This document shows, one piece after another, positions 33,440 to 47,093 of a stretch of DNA of 64,000 nucleotides. This stretch comes from Cenococcum geophilum 1.58. Its lineage: Eukaryota > Ascomycota > Dothideomycetes > Gloniales > Gloniaceae. The notes under the pieces are model-generated. The model did not search any database. It saw only the letters and a program-made list of their open reading frames with translations, and was not told where the DNA came from. Both the position numbers and the translations under genes were made by a program. The DNA lies in assembly GCA_001692895.1 (NCBI GenBank), contig KV748195.1, positions 1,798,001-1,862,000 on the forward strand. The letters are read 5' to 3'. The first letter of the stretch is position 1, and each line of letters begins with the position of its first letter.

Positions 33440-36400
33440 AGAATATATAAAAGATGTCTCTTTTATTAAATGTGATTCTAAACCGTAAAGTAAAATATAC
33501 TAGAGAGAAGAAGCACAATTACCTATAAATAAAAAGCAACTATAGTGAGCTAAGCCTACTAAAACACTGAATATAGCAATTATTAGGTCTGGAAGGACGA
33601 TATTAGAGCGGCTTTAGAGCAAACGAAAAGTTAATAATTAACACTTTTATAAGGTTAAGAGGCTACAGAAATAAACTCTAAAGGAGATTCTACCTATCTA
33701 TAACTGTAAATTTCCGTTAATAAAGATATATTAAACCTTTGCTAACTATAGCTTATTAGACAATTTTAATAGGCTCTAGCTCCTTGCTTGCTTATTCTTT
33801 ACGGTTACTAGCTAAAACGCTTTTATATAGCTATAGAATTTCTATCTTACTATTTAGGAGAATATAAGTATAGTTATTCTTTCTTTTAGTAATATAGTAT
33901 CCGCAAATATAAAGTCTCTAGATTAATTAGATGTCTCACTTACTATAGCGTTTATTATAAAGCGATTCCACCTAATTAGATTAGTAGAAGCTCGCACGCG
34001 GCTAGAATAGAATTACCGGCTTTAACTGGTCTGGTAGACCAGATATTAGCGGAATAAAGAGTAAATATTAGAACTAGGTTATTGCGGCCGGGCTATTTCC
34101 CGCGCTCTAGACAATATACTATCCTAGGTATATCCTAAACTTATAAGGTATATAGTTAAGTATAATAAACAACTAACTACCTTAAAAAATAGACTTGGTT
34201 AAGGACGTAACTAGTATATACTAGCAGTTAAATTTGGCACTGGTATCCTTGCTTTAGTCCTAACTAATAATAATTTTAGTATTTATAACTATAAGTAAGC
34301 TTCCTTCCTACTAGCAGAATCTATACTAGGCTAACTTCCTATAGTATTAAAAGACTTCCAGTAGGTAATTTTAAATTGCTTATTAATATTTTAGATAAAA
34401 AATGTGGTAGTTGTCTGTATAAATACAGCTAACAGATAACTTACTTTGTTAATCTCCTCTTAGGACTAATTCTAGAGAGAAAATATATACTTAAGAATGT
34501 AAATAGATCCCTTACAAAGGAGGGGCTATTTAACTTGCTAGGTTTAATAGAATACCTAAACTAAATAGGTAAATATTAGCGTATATTTTTGCAGTATATA
34601 GGGATATGTGTTAATTGTATATATAGATTATTATAACTAAAAAGCTTAATATAGCTCTTACTATATCTATTTATAAACTTTATATAAAGACAAATTTAAT
34701 AGGCATTGTGTTTAGGTTTAGGCTTCTAAAAGGCTCTTAATCCTAAAAAAACCAATCTTAATTACCTATTCCTACCTTTATTTTCTAGTATAATTACTAT
34801 AGAAGAACTATAAACAGTGTAGATAGTAGTAAAAGAATAAAAGATTAGAGACACGGCAAAGTGTAAGGCTTTAGACGCCTAAGGCAATACTAAGCTAGGT
34901 ACCTATACTACGTTACACTATATATAGGGCTGGGATAATAAAACATGTACCTTACTCCATATAATAAGTAATAACTAGGGGGGCATCTAGCTAACCAGGT
35001 TTTTTGTTTATTTAACGCCTAAAATTAGGTAGTCGATTTTTAAGGTCTACTTAATCCCCTAAACCTCCTCAGCATTATTACCTCCTCTCTAGCGCTTGGC
35101 CCTAAGTTAAGCAGTAATACTAATTACTTAAGCAATAGGAAATTATACTAATAACTCTCTGCTCCGCCTAATTACTTTTATAGTATTTTAAGTCTAAATT
35201 AATCTTAAATGTCTTCTTAATAGAAATTCTTATCTTATCTTTACGCTTACTCTAGTTACTCTTATTTATATTGGCCCCGATCTTATTATAGCGCTTAACG
35301 GCCTTATTTCTAGTCTAACTTCTATACTTAATAAGAAAGGAAATAAGCCTCGCTATTTTGCTGTAACGTATAGTCTTATAAATATTATAATACTACTTAA
35401 TTGCTTTAAGCCTAGTAAGGACATATATCTCTAACTTCTATAATTACGCCTTTAAAGTAGCATACTTATAGTATACACTTTTAAAGATACGAAACTCTTA
35501 AGGCGTATTAACGACTAACTAAAAGCAATCTATAAATACTAACCAAAGCTAGAGGTTTCTTTTAGATATATTAAAGACTAGCGCGGATATAGACTTACAG
35601 ACTACCCTATTTATATATAAATAGTAAATTTTAGTACCCCCTAGGATATCTAGTAAGAATTTAAGCCGCTATAAGTACTTTTAATTAAAGGCTTCTTTAA
35701 TAGACATTTGGCTAACGATACTAAGTTAAGGTAGAACCATTTAAAGCCTAAAAAGGGAAAATGTCCATTAAAGGCAGGAGATATTAGCTAGAATAATATA
35801 ATAAAGCGTCGATTATAGATATATAGTAATTTAAGAGATGGAGTTAAGAAATAATATTCTTAAGTTTTTCTATTTAAGGCTAGAGGAATTTAGAAAGAGA
35901 CTAAGGTTTTATTTAACTTGGCTATATTTATACTATAAATAAAGAGTACTACGTTAGGCACTTCTAATTTTAAAAGGCTTATTCTATTAATTCTGTCGTC
36001 CTATGCTCTAAATTACAGCTATATATATTCTGTAATGTCCTTATATTCTAAATATATTCTAGATTATTTTCTGCATACTATCCGCCATTTTATCTAGCCG
36101 TATTACACTTACGCGTGTACTTATTAGAGTAAAAGTAACCGTAACTATATAAAAGTGTTTTCTAAACACATATAGTATATCTTTAGAGACGAGTTAGCTA
36201 CTTTCTATAGATAGTAAGGAACGATTATATAAATTTAAGGTAGAATACTAGCTCTTCTTCTATAGGAATTTATAGTTTTATAGCCTTTTATAAAGTAATT
36301 TTTTTTAAAGCTGTTAGTATAGAACAGAGCTAAGAAAAGTGGACTTTAGTAGGTATATAAACTATTAATACTTATCTCTACTTAAATAAGGCTGGATTTA

Positions 36401-37157
36401 TACATATTAGTATAGATATATTAGTAGTAAAAATGTATAAAAATAGCTACATACAGCAAGAAAGTGCACTTAGATATTTAAACTATTCTAATTTAAGGTG
36501 TCTACAGTAAGGCTTTAAGATATTAAGTAATAGCCTTACAGGTATTACTAACTAGTAAATATAAATCCTTTTATATTTTCGACATTAATATTTAGTAATA
36601 CTACCTATAAGTTAAATATCTAAAACGCAGCGGAAGTAATAGTATTCTGTAAATAAAATAAAGCAGGGATGCTAAGTAGGCCATTTTACTATAGGCTTAG
36701 TAAGGGCATCCTAAGAAGATATTTTCCTATAGATGCCTTCGCTAAGAGGATAATGCTTAAAATATACCTCTAAGTAAGCTTGTATAGTATAAACTGCTAA
36801 TTTAGCAGCGAGATAATAAATATATACGCTCTGGATACCGCCTTTTATTTAGCTCTTTTACCTATTACTATAAAGCCTTTATTTATATAGAAGCTTAAAA
36901 GCGCTCTACTTTAGTGTAGCTAAGTAGGCATATAAATAACAAGTTAATTCCTCCTGCCGTTATAGTTATATCTATCTAACTAGCATTATTAGCTAATACC
37001 TCTTCCCCGCTAGAGGCTATATACTATATCTTGTCTTTAACAAACCTAAATAGCGACTTATCTTGCCTAAGCCGACGCTTTATCTTATTATATTCCTCTT
37101 ATATAAGCTAAAAGGATGTCTATAGATTTTGATTGCTATATCTCTAAGAAGCGCCAT
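33440..37157 (-). pseudogene. Long degraded minus-strand frame of unknown family
   Basis: From an ATG at 37157-37155 one minus-strand frame can be followed for about 1.4 kb, interrupted only by TAA/TAG. It starts M-A-L-L-R-D-I-A-I-K-I-Y-R-H-P-F and later includes Y-Y-L-A-A-K-L-A-V-Y-T-I and Y-L-E-V-Y-F-K. Coding-like minus-strand reading continues, possibly in another frame, through 35000-35700 and 33950-34560 (for example I-I-L-N-Y-I-P-Y-K-F). Composition is Lys/Leu/Ile/Tyr rich, partly from RIP. I do not recognise the family. The size (up to about 1200 codons) and single orientation suggest one large protein, perhaps a DNA-transposon or helicase-type gene. No terminal repeats were found. 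An AT-rich spacer (37158-37250) separates it from the LINE. Confidence 0.4.
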
Positions 37158-37254
37158 AAAAAAAATACAAATCTTTGCAAAAATTGAAAAATTGAAAAAC
37201 TCCATAACTATAGCTCCCAGCGCTCTAATTTAAGCTGCATTCTTCTTATAAGTC

Positions 37255-38540
37255 CTCTAGCTATTGAACAATACCCAGAGATAGCTGAAAAGAAGGGTCG
37301 GTGGCCTAAAATAGGACGCGTCGACCCAAACCATAACGTGTATAGTTAAAACATTATGGTTAAAATTGCTAAAATCCTTAAATTCGGCACTCTGCCGCAT
37401 GAAAAAGTAGATAGGAAGGCCCTTCCGTATAGGGTATATAAGCCCTTCTTTAATTTGGTGTTAAAATACATTAAAACAGCCCTTAAATAGCCCTTAGGAA
37501 AGAAACTAGAAGAGACCCTTATGCGTCTTAAACGCTAAATAGAAGCTATTAAGAATATAGTCGAATATATTAAATACAACTAAGAGATAGCTACCCCCCC
37601 CCCTACTGCATAAAATAGAAGCCTATAGTTAGCCGTTTAAAGCTAGGCGAACGTCGCTGCAGCTATACCACCGCCCCCGTCTATATAGTTACGCCTCTCT
37701 ATAAGCGTTGCCCTAACTTTAGCTGCACCAGAGTATAAATGCGCAGTTATTAAATTTAGTAAAAAGGCTAATACGGAGGTCCTTTAGAGCCTTAAAGAGC
37801 CGTATAAAGTTATCTAAAAGAAGCTAAATAACACTCTATCTAAATTAGGTAACGCTTTAATAAATAAGGCATAGATTACTACGTTAAAGATCCTTGGATT
37901 TAGAGACGTTCTTATATTTACTAAGACGCCAGCGTAAATAGATAACCTACGTAGATACGGAGACAAGTAGGAAAAAATATTAGGAAGGAGCTCTTAAGTA
38001 ATAAAACCTATATATAGAGTAGTAGCATATAGTATACTAATATAGTCCGTTACTAATATAGATAAGGTGGCTATAATTAAAAAGTTTAAACTAGAGAACT
38101 ATAGGGCACTTAGTAACTATAGGATTATTAATTAAAGGTAGTTAAAGCCTCTAAAGAAGAAATAGAGAGACGTATCTCTAGTGCTAGAATTTAAGACTGT
38201 ACTAGACGTAAACACTATAATCTATATAGAGGTCCTCTGCTAGAATAGTACTTATAAGAGAACTAAAAAATATAATCGCGCCTAATAGGTAAGGCGATAT
38301 TTTAAATACTACTAGTATAGATATATAGAAACCTAATATTACGAAATAGAGATATGTAGATAATGCGCCGCTTAAGATTATAATATAAAAGACTGTAAGG
38401 CTAAATATGCTAGGTGCTGTCTCTGCTAAGGCAATTATACTGCCTAGTTACCAGCCTGCTTTATTTATAGAAAGGAGATAACATATATAGAGGAAGCGAA
38501 AGCTAGACTTTATATAAACCTATACTAGCCTAAGAACCCA
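37255..38540 (+). pseudogene. LINE ORF1 of the near full-length element
   Basis: A plus-strand frame is readable from about 37260 (E-K-K-G-R-W-P-K-I-G) through I-A-K-I-L-K-F-G-T-L-P-H-E-K to a Cys-rich segment near 38350-38470: C-A-A, D-C-K-A-K-Y-A-R-C-C-L-C and N-Y-T-A-x-L-P-A-C-F. This is the nucleic-acid-binding end of LINE ORF1. The early part has relatively few stops, and a C-run lies at 37592-37600. The start may lie a little upstream. It precedes ORF2 in the same orientation. Confidence 0.7.
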
Positions 38541-38989
38541 GTATATATATTATTTGGGCTATTAGAAATAGGGCGTTAAAGTTTAAGCTAACGGAGCTTT
38601 CTACCCCTATTACTATAAACAACTAAAAGTATAGTAAATACTATAAACAAAACAGATGGGATAGAAATAGAAATAATAGATAGGAGTAATAAAAGAAGGA
38701 CTGTATAAAGCTTAATAGGGAGCCTAAATAGGAAACCTAGCTAGGATAAAGAGATAGATAATAATAACCTAAAACGGGACATATTACTAATACGGATAGA
38801 AAAACGTAACTATAATATTACTAAAGCAAAACTTAGTATAAAGAGTAGGAAGAATAAACTAAAGATAATGCTATAATAAGCTGTAGTAAGAGCAGAAATA
38901 AAGTTAACTTAAAAAAGGAGAAAGAGAAGGAAAGGGAGACGATTAAGATTGTTATAGATAAATAAGCGGAAATTAAAGACAAGGGCTCT

Positions 38990-41900
38990 AACCTTAGTAG
39001 TAGCTTATAATGCTCTATACGGAGTTTAAAAAAGGCACCTATATTATTACAAATAGATATATCCGGCCATTTATAATAACGGAGGACCCAGATATCTATA
39101 CTATTAAGGTTCTATAATATAATATAGAAAAGAGCTATATAAGAATATAGGAGCTCCTGTAAGATAAGTAGGCTTAATAATATAATATAATCGCTATTTA
39201 GGAGATATGGCGTAATAAGAGACTAAAAAAGGACCTCTCTATAATCACAAATCTAATTAATAATAGGTTTTACTTAAATTACCTACCTTACTAGGGAATA
39301 TAGGTGTATCTTTTTATTAACAGAAGCATTCTAATTAGATACCTCTATATTATAGATTATAATAGCAACTTTATAGTAGTATTAATTACAAATTAAGGGG
39401 AAGAACAATAGTATATAATTATAGTATTTAATATCTATAACCTAAACCCCCTCCTACTGTATAATTGGTTAGACAGCCTCTTAAGAGGCTATATACTCCT
39501 AAAGCTAAATAATACCTTAAAAAGAATAAACGGACTAGACTATAGCACTGTAGATATAAGAGACTTTAATCTCTACTACTCTAGATAGGGAGGATTTAAA
39601 GCTAGATATAACGATAGGGCAGCGGCGGAATATCTTATTAAAGGAACAGAAAATAACGGGCTTAAGCTAGGCTTTAAGCTAGGGCTTATTACAAGACCAG
39701 CTAAGAGAGTGGGTATTAACCCCTTAATAATTAACCTTAGCTTTATTACTTTAGATATAGTAAACTATTTAATCTAAATAGGAATTAATAAGGAGCCTAA
39801 TAAAGGCTCTAACTACCTTTTAGTAGAAACAGTATTTAGATACCGGCTAAAATAAAAAGAGGAGCTAACTAGGTAACTCTTTAAGAAGATAAATAAAGAA
39901 ATCTTCTATAATGTACTCTAAGATCTCCTAAAAGTGCCCCTAGTTTTATTATAGGACCAAATTAATATAATTAATATTAGAGTTATAGACACCCTTACTA
40001 AAGCCGTAGAACTCTCTATACTAGTAGCTAAGCTTAGCCTATAATCTAAACTAGAATGGACAGATAAATATATATAAGCAATTAAGGCAGAATAATGTAT
40101 ATATAGGCACTTTAACAAACACCTAATTAAAGAGAACTATATTATACTATAAATAGTAAGGTAAGAGAAGAATAAAGCTATTAGGAAAGTAACTAAAATA
40201 AAGTATAGAAATAAAGTAAGCGAGGTTAAAGATATAAAGAGACTCTAGTCCCTATACGCTTAGGCCAAAAAAAAGAACATTATAAGAACTACGTTTACGC
40301 CGGATATTAGAGACGTAATAAGTACCCCACAATGTACTATAAAAGGAAAGATAACAGCCCTTAAGGCTTCCTTCTTTCTAATACTACCGCCTATAGATCT
40401 AAAAGACCTATATAACTACTAATATTTGAACCCCTTATAGGTCCCAGATATTAAAACTTAGAAGGTAAAAAAAGCTATTAAGATAACTAGCTCTAATAAA
40501 GCACTAGAGGAGGACTAACTCTTAAGTTATATACTCTATAAGGCTATAAAGGAACTAAAAGAACTACTAACCCGACTATTTAACTAATGCCTTATAGTAG
40601 GATACTACCCTATATACTTTTGAAGATTAATTACTATAGCACCAAGAAAACTAAAGAAAGGAGACTTTAAGGACCCTAAAATATATAGACTAATAGCCTT
40701 AATAAATATGGTAGGCAAGGTTATAGATAAAGTGCTTATAAAACGGATACTCTTTATAGCGGACGTGTAAGGGATATTATTGCGGACACCTTAGGTTGCC
40801 CTTAGGACAACCCCCGGACGCCCCTTGGATGGTCGCCAATTACGTGCCGGAGGCACGTGCCCGTAGTATATAGTCTCCACAATCCCAGAGGCCTTACCTC
40901 CTCAAGGATTCGTCTCTCTTACCAATCTATCCTGTTCCACAATTGTGCCTTATAGCCCCTATCTATAAAGCTCCCTTATAGGACGCCTATAGCTTCCTAC
41001 TACGTACCTATATAGGTAGAAGAGCAGCAGTAGGTTATAAATACGCGGTATATCTCCTTTTAGAGAAGATATACGCCTTATAGCAAACGGGCGACAAGGG
41101 TATAGTAAGCCTGCTTATACTTAATATAAGCGGAGTATTTAATAATATATTATACCGGAGGCTTATTTACTATTTACAGAAATAAAAAATCCTTATACTA
41201 ATAGTTAAATAGATCTAAAGCTTCCTTATAGGAAGGTCTATATATATTAAACTACCAGAAGGAATATTAGAAAGATTCCCTATACCAATAGGAATTCCCT
41301 AAGGCTCACTAATATCGCTAATATTGTACCTTCTCTCTAACGCAAATCTCTTAGATATTGCTATAAACGAAGACGGACTAAGGCATGGCCTAGTTATAGG
41401 GTATATTAATAATATAAGTATAATAGTAAACGGGAGAAACATGGAAGAGATAATAAAGACGCTATTAATGCCGTATAAGAGAGTAGAGAAGTAGGTATAT
41501 AGATACGCCTCAGTATTCGCACTATAAAAGTATAAACTTATCCACTTTATAAGGCCTAGGAAGAAGGCCTTAAAAGAGAAATATAAGCATCCTCTAGCGC
41601 TTATATTAAAGGATAGAAGAACTTAAATAGTATAACTAATAACAAAAGCTAGATACCTTGGCATTATATTAGATAATAAGATAATAGGGAAAGCGCGCCT
41701 AGACTATATAGCGGAAAGATCTATAAGCTAATTTATATACCTTTTAGGCATTATAGAATCCATATAGGGTATTATAACCGGATATATACGCCAACTCTAT
41801 ATAGCTATAGTTATACCACGTATGTTCTATATAGCCTCCTACTAGTATATACTAGAAGGAGGGCGTAGTTTTATAAATAGAATAAAGAATATCTATTAAG

Positions 41901-43085
41901 TTCTATTACGAATTTAGTATAAAGCACTTTGCCTTATAACAGGAGCTTTTAAAACTACTACTAAAGCGGAACTAGAAGTAGAGATGCATATTCCACTAAT
42001 TAAAATATCACTCTATTAGGCGGTTAAGTCCTCTCTAAACCAAATTAAGGGATCGCCGTTATACTATAAGATTTATTAACTACGGAGATCCGCCCTACTA
42101 AAGTTTAAATAGTACAGCCCTCTTTAGAAATTAGAATATATAGTAGCACTCCGCCTTAAGGAAGGGACACCTTCTATAGAAGTAATCTGTCTGGAATTAT
42201 TTACCTATAAACTAAGCCACTAAAGATCTATATTATTAAAGGGATAGAAGTAGGCAAGCTAGAATATAAATAGATTATATAGGAAGCTAAAAACAATCTA
42301 GGATATATATTAGTATATATAGACGGCAGTAAAATTAACGGAGAGGTAGGAGCTTTAGCGTATATCCCTAAACTAGGAGCTAAAGCAGCTAACTATATAG
42401 GAATAAACTAAGTCAGCACAGTGTACGCGGGAGAGCTAAGAGGGCTATAGCTAGCTCTTAACCTAGCACTTAAGCACTTACTAATAATTAGAAGATTAAT
42501 AATATTTATAGATAATTAAGCAGTAATATAAGTAGTTGCTAAATTATAAAACCACTTAGGCTAGTACCTAGTCCATAGAGTATATAAAAGACTGTAAGCT
42601 ATATAGATGCTAAGTATATAGGTAGTAATATACTAGGTCCTATTATACGTAGACATTAATAGGAATAAATAAGCGGATATTTTGGCAAAGATAGCAATAA
42701 GGTAAAAAGAGAGAGGAATAGGACTAAAAGCCCCTACCTTTCTATTACTCTAAAGCCTATTATCCGCAGTAAAGAGAATAACTAAAGTAAGACTAGGAAA
42801 CTACTAGGCAAATAAATAGGAGATATAAGAAACTAGAAGAGAACTATATAGACTAGTACTAAAGATCTTAAAGCAGAGACTAAGGGTGCATAGGGGTTTA
42901 CTAAAGGCTTTCTCTACTACCCTTATACAGATCCGTATAGGTAAGGCAGCCCTTAAAAGCTACCTTTATAGGATTAAACGCGCGCCTAACTTAAGGTATA
43001 TATATGGGGATAAATAGATAGGGCAACATATCCTAATTAAATACCCCAATTTTAAGGATCTGAGGAAAGCAGTTTAGCCATTTAA
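38990..43085 (+). pseudogene. LINE ORF2: endonuclease, reverse transcriptase, RNase H
   Basis: An AP-endonuclease domain comes first: I-I-A-I-x-E-I-W near 39190, then R-D-F-N-L-Y-Y-S at about 39555-39590, the G-D-F-N catalytic site. The RT follows: Y-R-L-I-A-L-I-N-M-V-G-K-V near 40690, then R-T-Y-I-G-R-R-A-A-V-G, then L-I-L-N-I-S-G-V-F-N-N near 41130. Its catalytic box is Y-I-N-N at 41402-41413 (both Asp now Asn, RIP-type). RNase H has Y-I-D-G-S-K near 42320, Y-A-G-E-L-R near 42430, F-I-D-N-x-A-V near 42510 and A-D-I-L-A-K near 42680. A solo LTR (40766-40980) splits the RT exactly between F-I-A-D and A-Y-S-F. The 3' end is abrupt near 43085 with no clear tail. Confidence 0.88.
40766..40980. 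mobile_element. Solo LTR (215 bp) inside LINE ORF2
   Basis: It begins TGTAAGGGA and ends TCCCTTATA (inverted match apart from one transition). The 5-mer GGACG is duplicated on both sides (40761-40765 and 40981-40985). Removing it and one GGACG rejoins the RT frame exactly (F-I-A-D-A-Y-S-F). It is visibly GC-richer than its surroundings and keeps many CpA/TpG sites, so it escaped RIP or arrived after it. No internal retroelement sequence remains. Confidence 0.93.
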
Positions 43086-44472
43086 TAGCTAACCTTAAAG
43101 CTATAAATCGATCTTAAACCTAGTATAGTTAGTGTAAGCTTTGCAGTGTGTGGGTATTGAATAAGCGACTTGATTGTAAATCTATGGAAATCAAGTGGTA
43201 TATATACATAAAATGGTGACAAGAAGACTGCGCTTATAGTCGGCAATAGGTAACGGAAACAGGTAGTAAGACATAGGTAGTAAGTCATACGAGGTATACG
43301 AGGGTAGTGTTGATACTGCCTTCCAGGCAGCATCCTAGTGTCTCAGCATGGTACCGGTAGTCGGTTACAGTTAGTAAAGAAGGTAGCATAATATATAGTA
43401 TAAATAGGCCTCTTAGGGCAGTTTCTGGAGGCTAGGAATAGACTAGAAGTAACTAAGTCTCTTAGTAGTAAATATGTTATACGCGATATTGGCGGAAGAC
43501 GGACAGTATTAAAGCAAGATCTTTAGGCCTGGCTTTAATATACGGTACGGAACGGAGGTAATTTGCGTACTTACTACTTTTTAATTATTTAATTTCGATT
43601 ATCTCCTTTGCACAGGAACTTACCCTACTTATATATATCCTTATAATTATATTACTCTGGCATTTAATTCTCAATTTAGACTTGGCGATTTTAGGCATTT
43701 ACTTCTCTCCTAGGCACTGTACACCTACACCACGTAATAGATAGGTGGATGAGGGCCTTACGGAATCATTGCTGCAAGTAAGACGGGTAATTGCCTAGGA
43801 TCTACCTCTGTAAAATATAAGACCCGGCATAGCGCCCTTAGGGCAGCTAAAACGGTGTATGATTTCAAAAAAAAAAGAAGCGCGATAACTCGGGGAGCTT
43901 GGGTAAAGGCTTTTTCGTTAGTTGGCGGAGGCGTTAAAGACGCGCCTATAAAGCTTAAAGGCAGTGTAATATGCTGAGATTCTTTTAGAGAAGGCTGCGG
44001 TGTAAATATAGCCGTATATTATGGCATGAGATGGGCTGCATCCCGAAGTTAAACGGTGGTTATCTCGAGGACTGGTTAGGGTTTCGGTATAGTTTAGTTG
44101 ACTTAGCAACCGCGCCAAGCTAAACGCCAAGCAGCGGAGGCTTATAACATAATTATGCTTATAGGTAAACTAGGCGGTATTCCCCGAACGATCGTTAGTA
44201 CTAGTAAGCACTTACAACGAGACGCGCCTAGGCGGTGTATAGTCTAAGCTTGCTGAGGTAACTGGGAACGAGACAAATCTGGTTGGCCCAGATTCCGGAT
44301 TATGGATAGTGCGATTGACTAAGTCCGATTCGATTATGGAGAACATTGACATTGACGTCCTCATCTTAACTCGCGATCGCGATAATATTGCTTCTGCGCG
44401 GTATTCGTACTCCGCAGGCGTTGCAGTAGCTCTACTTCGGCCTCTATGGAAGCTGGGGGAGGGCGTCGAGGG
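43086..44472. other. Less mutated spacer, no gene recognised
   Basis: CpA and TpG reappear at ordinary frequency here, in contrast to flanking elements, so this is probably single-copy host sequence. Minus-strand open stretches at 43082-43333, 43918-44130 and 44212-44496 and a plus-strand one at 44309-44560 have no recognisable domain. The last two run across the hAT border, so they are not real genes in their present form. Confidence 0.5.
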
Positions 44473-44919
44473 CAGGCATGTCAGTAAACCTTTCAAATCT
44501 TCCGAAGAGGTCTATCTAGATTTGATTTTCTTGGCGCCTAATTTACTTAATTTGATTTGAATTGGAGCTAGTTTAGAGAGCTCTGCTGGGATTTGAATTG
44601 CGATTTGATAAGTAATTATATATACAAAGTCTTGGTATAGTGTTGTAGCCTAAATTTAGTAGATATTATCTAGATCTTGCCTAAAAGGTCCTAAACAGGG
44701 TCCTTTTATATACCCCTACCGCCCGTATATAGATCTCGCGATGTATAACGTCGCCGGTATAGTAAGAGAGGTAGTAGTAGAGGGTTTGATAGAGGCTTTA
44801 GTGTAGGTTTTAAAGGTAGTTAAGAAGGATTGAGCCACTGCCTATATGCATATATTAGTATCCTATATATTACTTAAACGCCTCTATATCTACGTACCTG
44901 CTTTAGCGACTTAAATTTA

Positions 44920-46790
44920 TAACTTTGTTTATGTCCTATTGCTTTAAGCATATAGCGGCTTTAATTATATTAGCTTTAAATTGTGCTCTATTCGGCCGCA
45001 CTATATTACTAGTAGTGCTAAAGAGTTATTCTGGGTTATCGCTTATTGCTAGTATACTAAATAAATTAATTGTAATGTGTAAAAGGCGTGGATATTCTAA
45101 TTAGAGGCTCCACTAATACTAAATTGGATTATTGACTTTCTTATTATAATTTGGAAACTTCCTTATCTAAGCTTCGTACTTACCTTCTACCTTAGCGTCT
45201 TCTAATTTGTCGCTAAGACCTTTGTTAAGAAAGGCTTTTAAGCCTTACCGCTCGCGTCGCTGCCGCTTAGTAGGTAGTTTGTTGGCTTCTTAATATATTG
45301 TAAGGTTTTTATATAAATTCCATGTCTAGTTAACGCGCTCTTTAGCAGTATTAATTTATACGATATTTATAGCCCACTTCTATTCAATATACTTCTATTT
45401 ATATTGCAGATATAGAACAATTAGGGCGATGTATGCAGTAGATTTATTAATAAGCTTATAATACTTATTAAACTTCTCCTAGCTAAGCTAAATACTACTA
45501 TAGAAATAAGACTCGCTGTCCTGTTTATATTGCTAAGTAAGTAAGGTTAGTTTGTTAATTAAATACTTTATAAAGGGTAGAACCTTCTATAGAGAACCGT
45601 TCCTTTTTAAAATCCTTTTAGTTAATAGGAAGCAGTAAGTAAATCTACTAAATTAGCTTACTATACTGCGCCTTGCCTTCTAGTATTGTTATAACTTCTT
45701 TTAGCGGCGCCAAGATCTGTATATACTCTATTAGGACCTACTAATTCTTATTATTTAAAGCATAGTTAACAATTAAGGGCTTCTTTTTACACTTTTTAGG
45801 GTAAGGCCTTGTGCTATTTCTGGTGACTTAATTATAGCAGGCCTCCCAATCTTATGCTTCCTTTTTAATAAAGGCGTTAATTACATTATAGAGGCAGATT
45901 ACGCGCTTAATTATTTTAAATGTAGAGTCTTACCTTATATTAACGTTAAGTATAAGCTTTTAGCTTATCTATATAGCTATACTATCTAAAGCAGAGAGTA
46001 TAGTGGTTCCGTAAAGACGTTAAAACTCCTTAAATTACTGCTGGCGCTATAAGGACTCTATAATATATATAATATTATTATAAAGCCTTTTAATAGGGCC
46101 TTGCTTCCTCTAAAGCTCTAATTAGCTAATCTTATCCTTTATATCTTCAACCTCTACCTTTAAAGCATTTGGATCCTTTCTATATAATATAAATCTAGCT
46201 ACTAGGTTAAGAATATAGCCGGCGTATTAAAGGGGACGCTGCTTCTAGTTAAAGCCGAGCTCCTTACCTAGGGCCTATATATAGGTGTCGTTGTTTAATG
46301 CGTTGACTAATATAAAGTATCTAACTTTATCGCTGATATCGAACTTAGCGAGGATTGCGGCTACGCCGTTAGCAATATTAACGCCAGTATATTAGCTAGC
46401 GAGCTTTAGTATACCAAGAAGGAAGCTTTTATACCCCTCTTTATTGTTAATAAAATAAATAATAATACTATAGAGGCTTAGAAGGCTATAAGACGTCTAT
46501 ATATCTAATAAGACGTATATTTTACTAAACGCGCTCTTAAGAAGCTTTATTACTACGCCTTTATATTACTTAAAGTCCCTAATAATCTAATCGCGTAGTA
46601 TATTTTGAGTAGGAAGGATACTTTAGGCGTCGTTATTAAGGTATAAGATAAGCTCCTAGAAGTGTATACTTTCGACTTAATTAAATGCAATACTGTCTTA
46701 AATAATCTACTAGGTAAGGAGCTTCTGGAATTGCGTCTTATTTAAGGTTTAACGCCGCGAGTTAATTGCGGCCTATTTTTTTTTAGAGTT
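44920..46790 (-). pseudogene. hAT transposase, catalytic and C-terminal part
   Basis: Minus-strand reading from about 46440 gives F-I-N-N-K-E-G-Y-K-S-F-L-L-G-I-L-K, D-K-V-R-Y-F-I-L-V-N-A-L-N-N-D-T and K-E-L-G-F-N. This is the central hAT block with D-N-A(L)-N-N-D-T, where the Asp of the expected I-L-D-N is altered. The C-terminal dimerisation motif lies near 45000-45120 (L-E-Y-P-R-L, then I-L-A-I-S-D-N-P-E-x-L-F-S). In-frame stops are TAA/TAG, RIP-type. The 5' part is 7 kb away beyond the gypsy insertion. Once a transposase of about 770 residues; now inactive. Confidence 0.85.
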
Positions 46791-46818
46791 TTGTTTAGTA
46801 TTACAATAACTAAATTAC

Positions 46819-47005
46819 TGTTACAGTGCTGCAATAAAGTAGACTAAATAACTACGTTATAGTATAAAGAGGAGAAGAAGGTAGAAAGGGGGTATTGTAT
46901 ATAAATAGTAGGGCCGGCCGTTAAAGTACTAGTAGTGGGCTAGCTAATAGTAGGAAACAGTATAAGATAGTATAAAACAGTATACGTTAGGTTAGTGCCA
47001 TAATA
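46819..47005 (-). repeat. 3' LTR of gypsy element 46819-53784
   Basis: 187-bp match to 53598-53784 with RIP-type differences, for example GTGCCATAATA in place of GTGCCGTAACA at the end. Confidence 0.9.
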
Positions 47006-47093
47006 GTACTCCTCTCCCCTAGATAGTTTAGTCCCTAAACTAAATAGATAACTCTAAAATAGGTAGTGTTTAGGGTCGCCTATTTTTTACTAT

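Noticed and set aside
44212-44560. Overlapping 94- and 83-codon frames on opposite strands
   Set aside because: Both cross the hAT terminal inverted repeat at 44473, so their ends are created by the insertion; no domain recognised.
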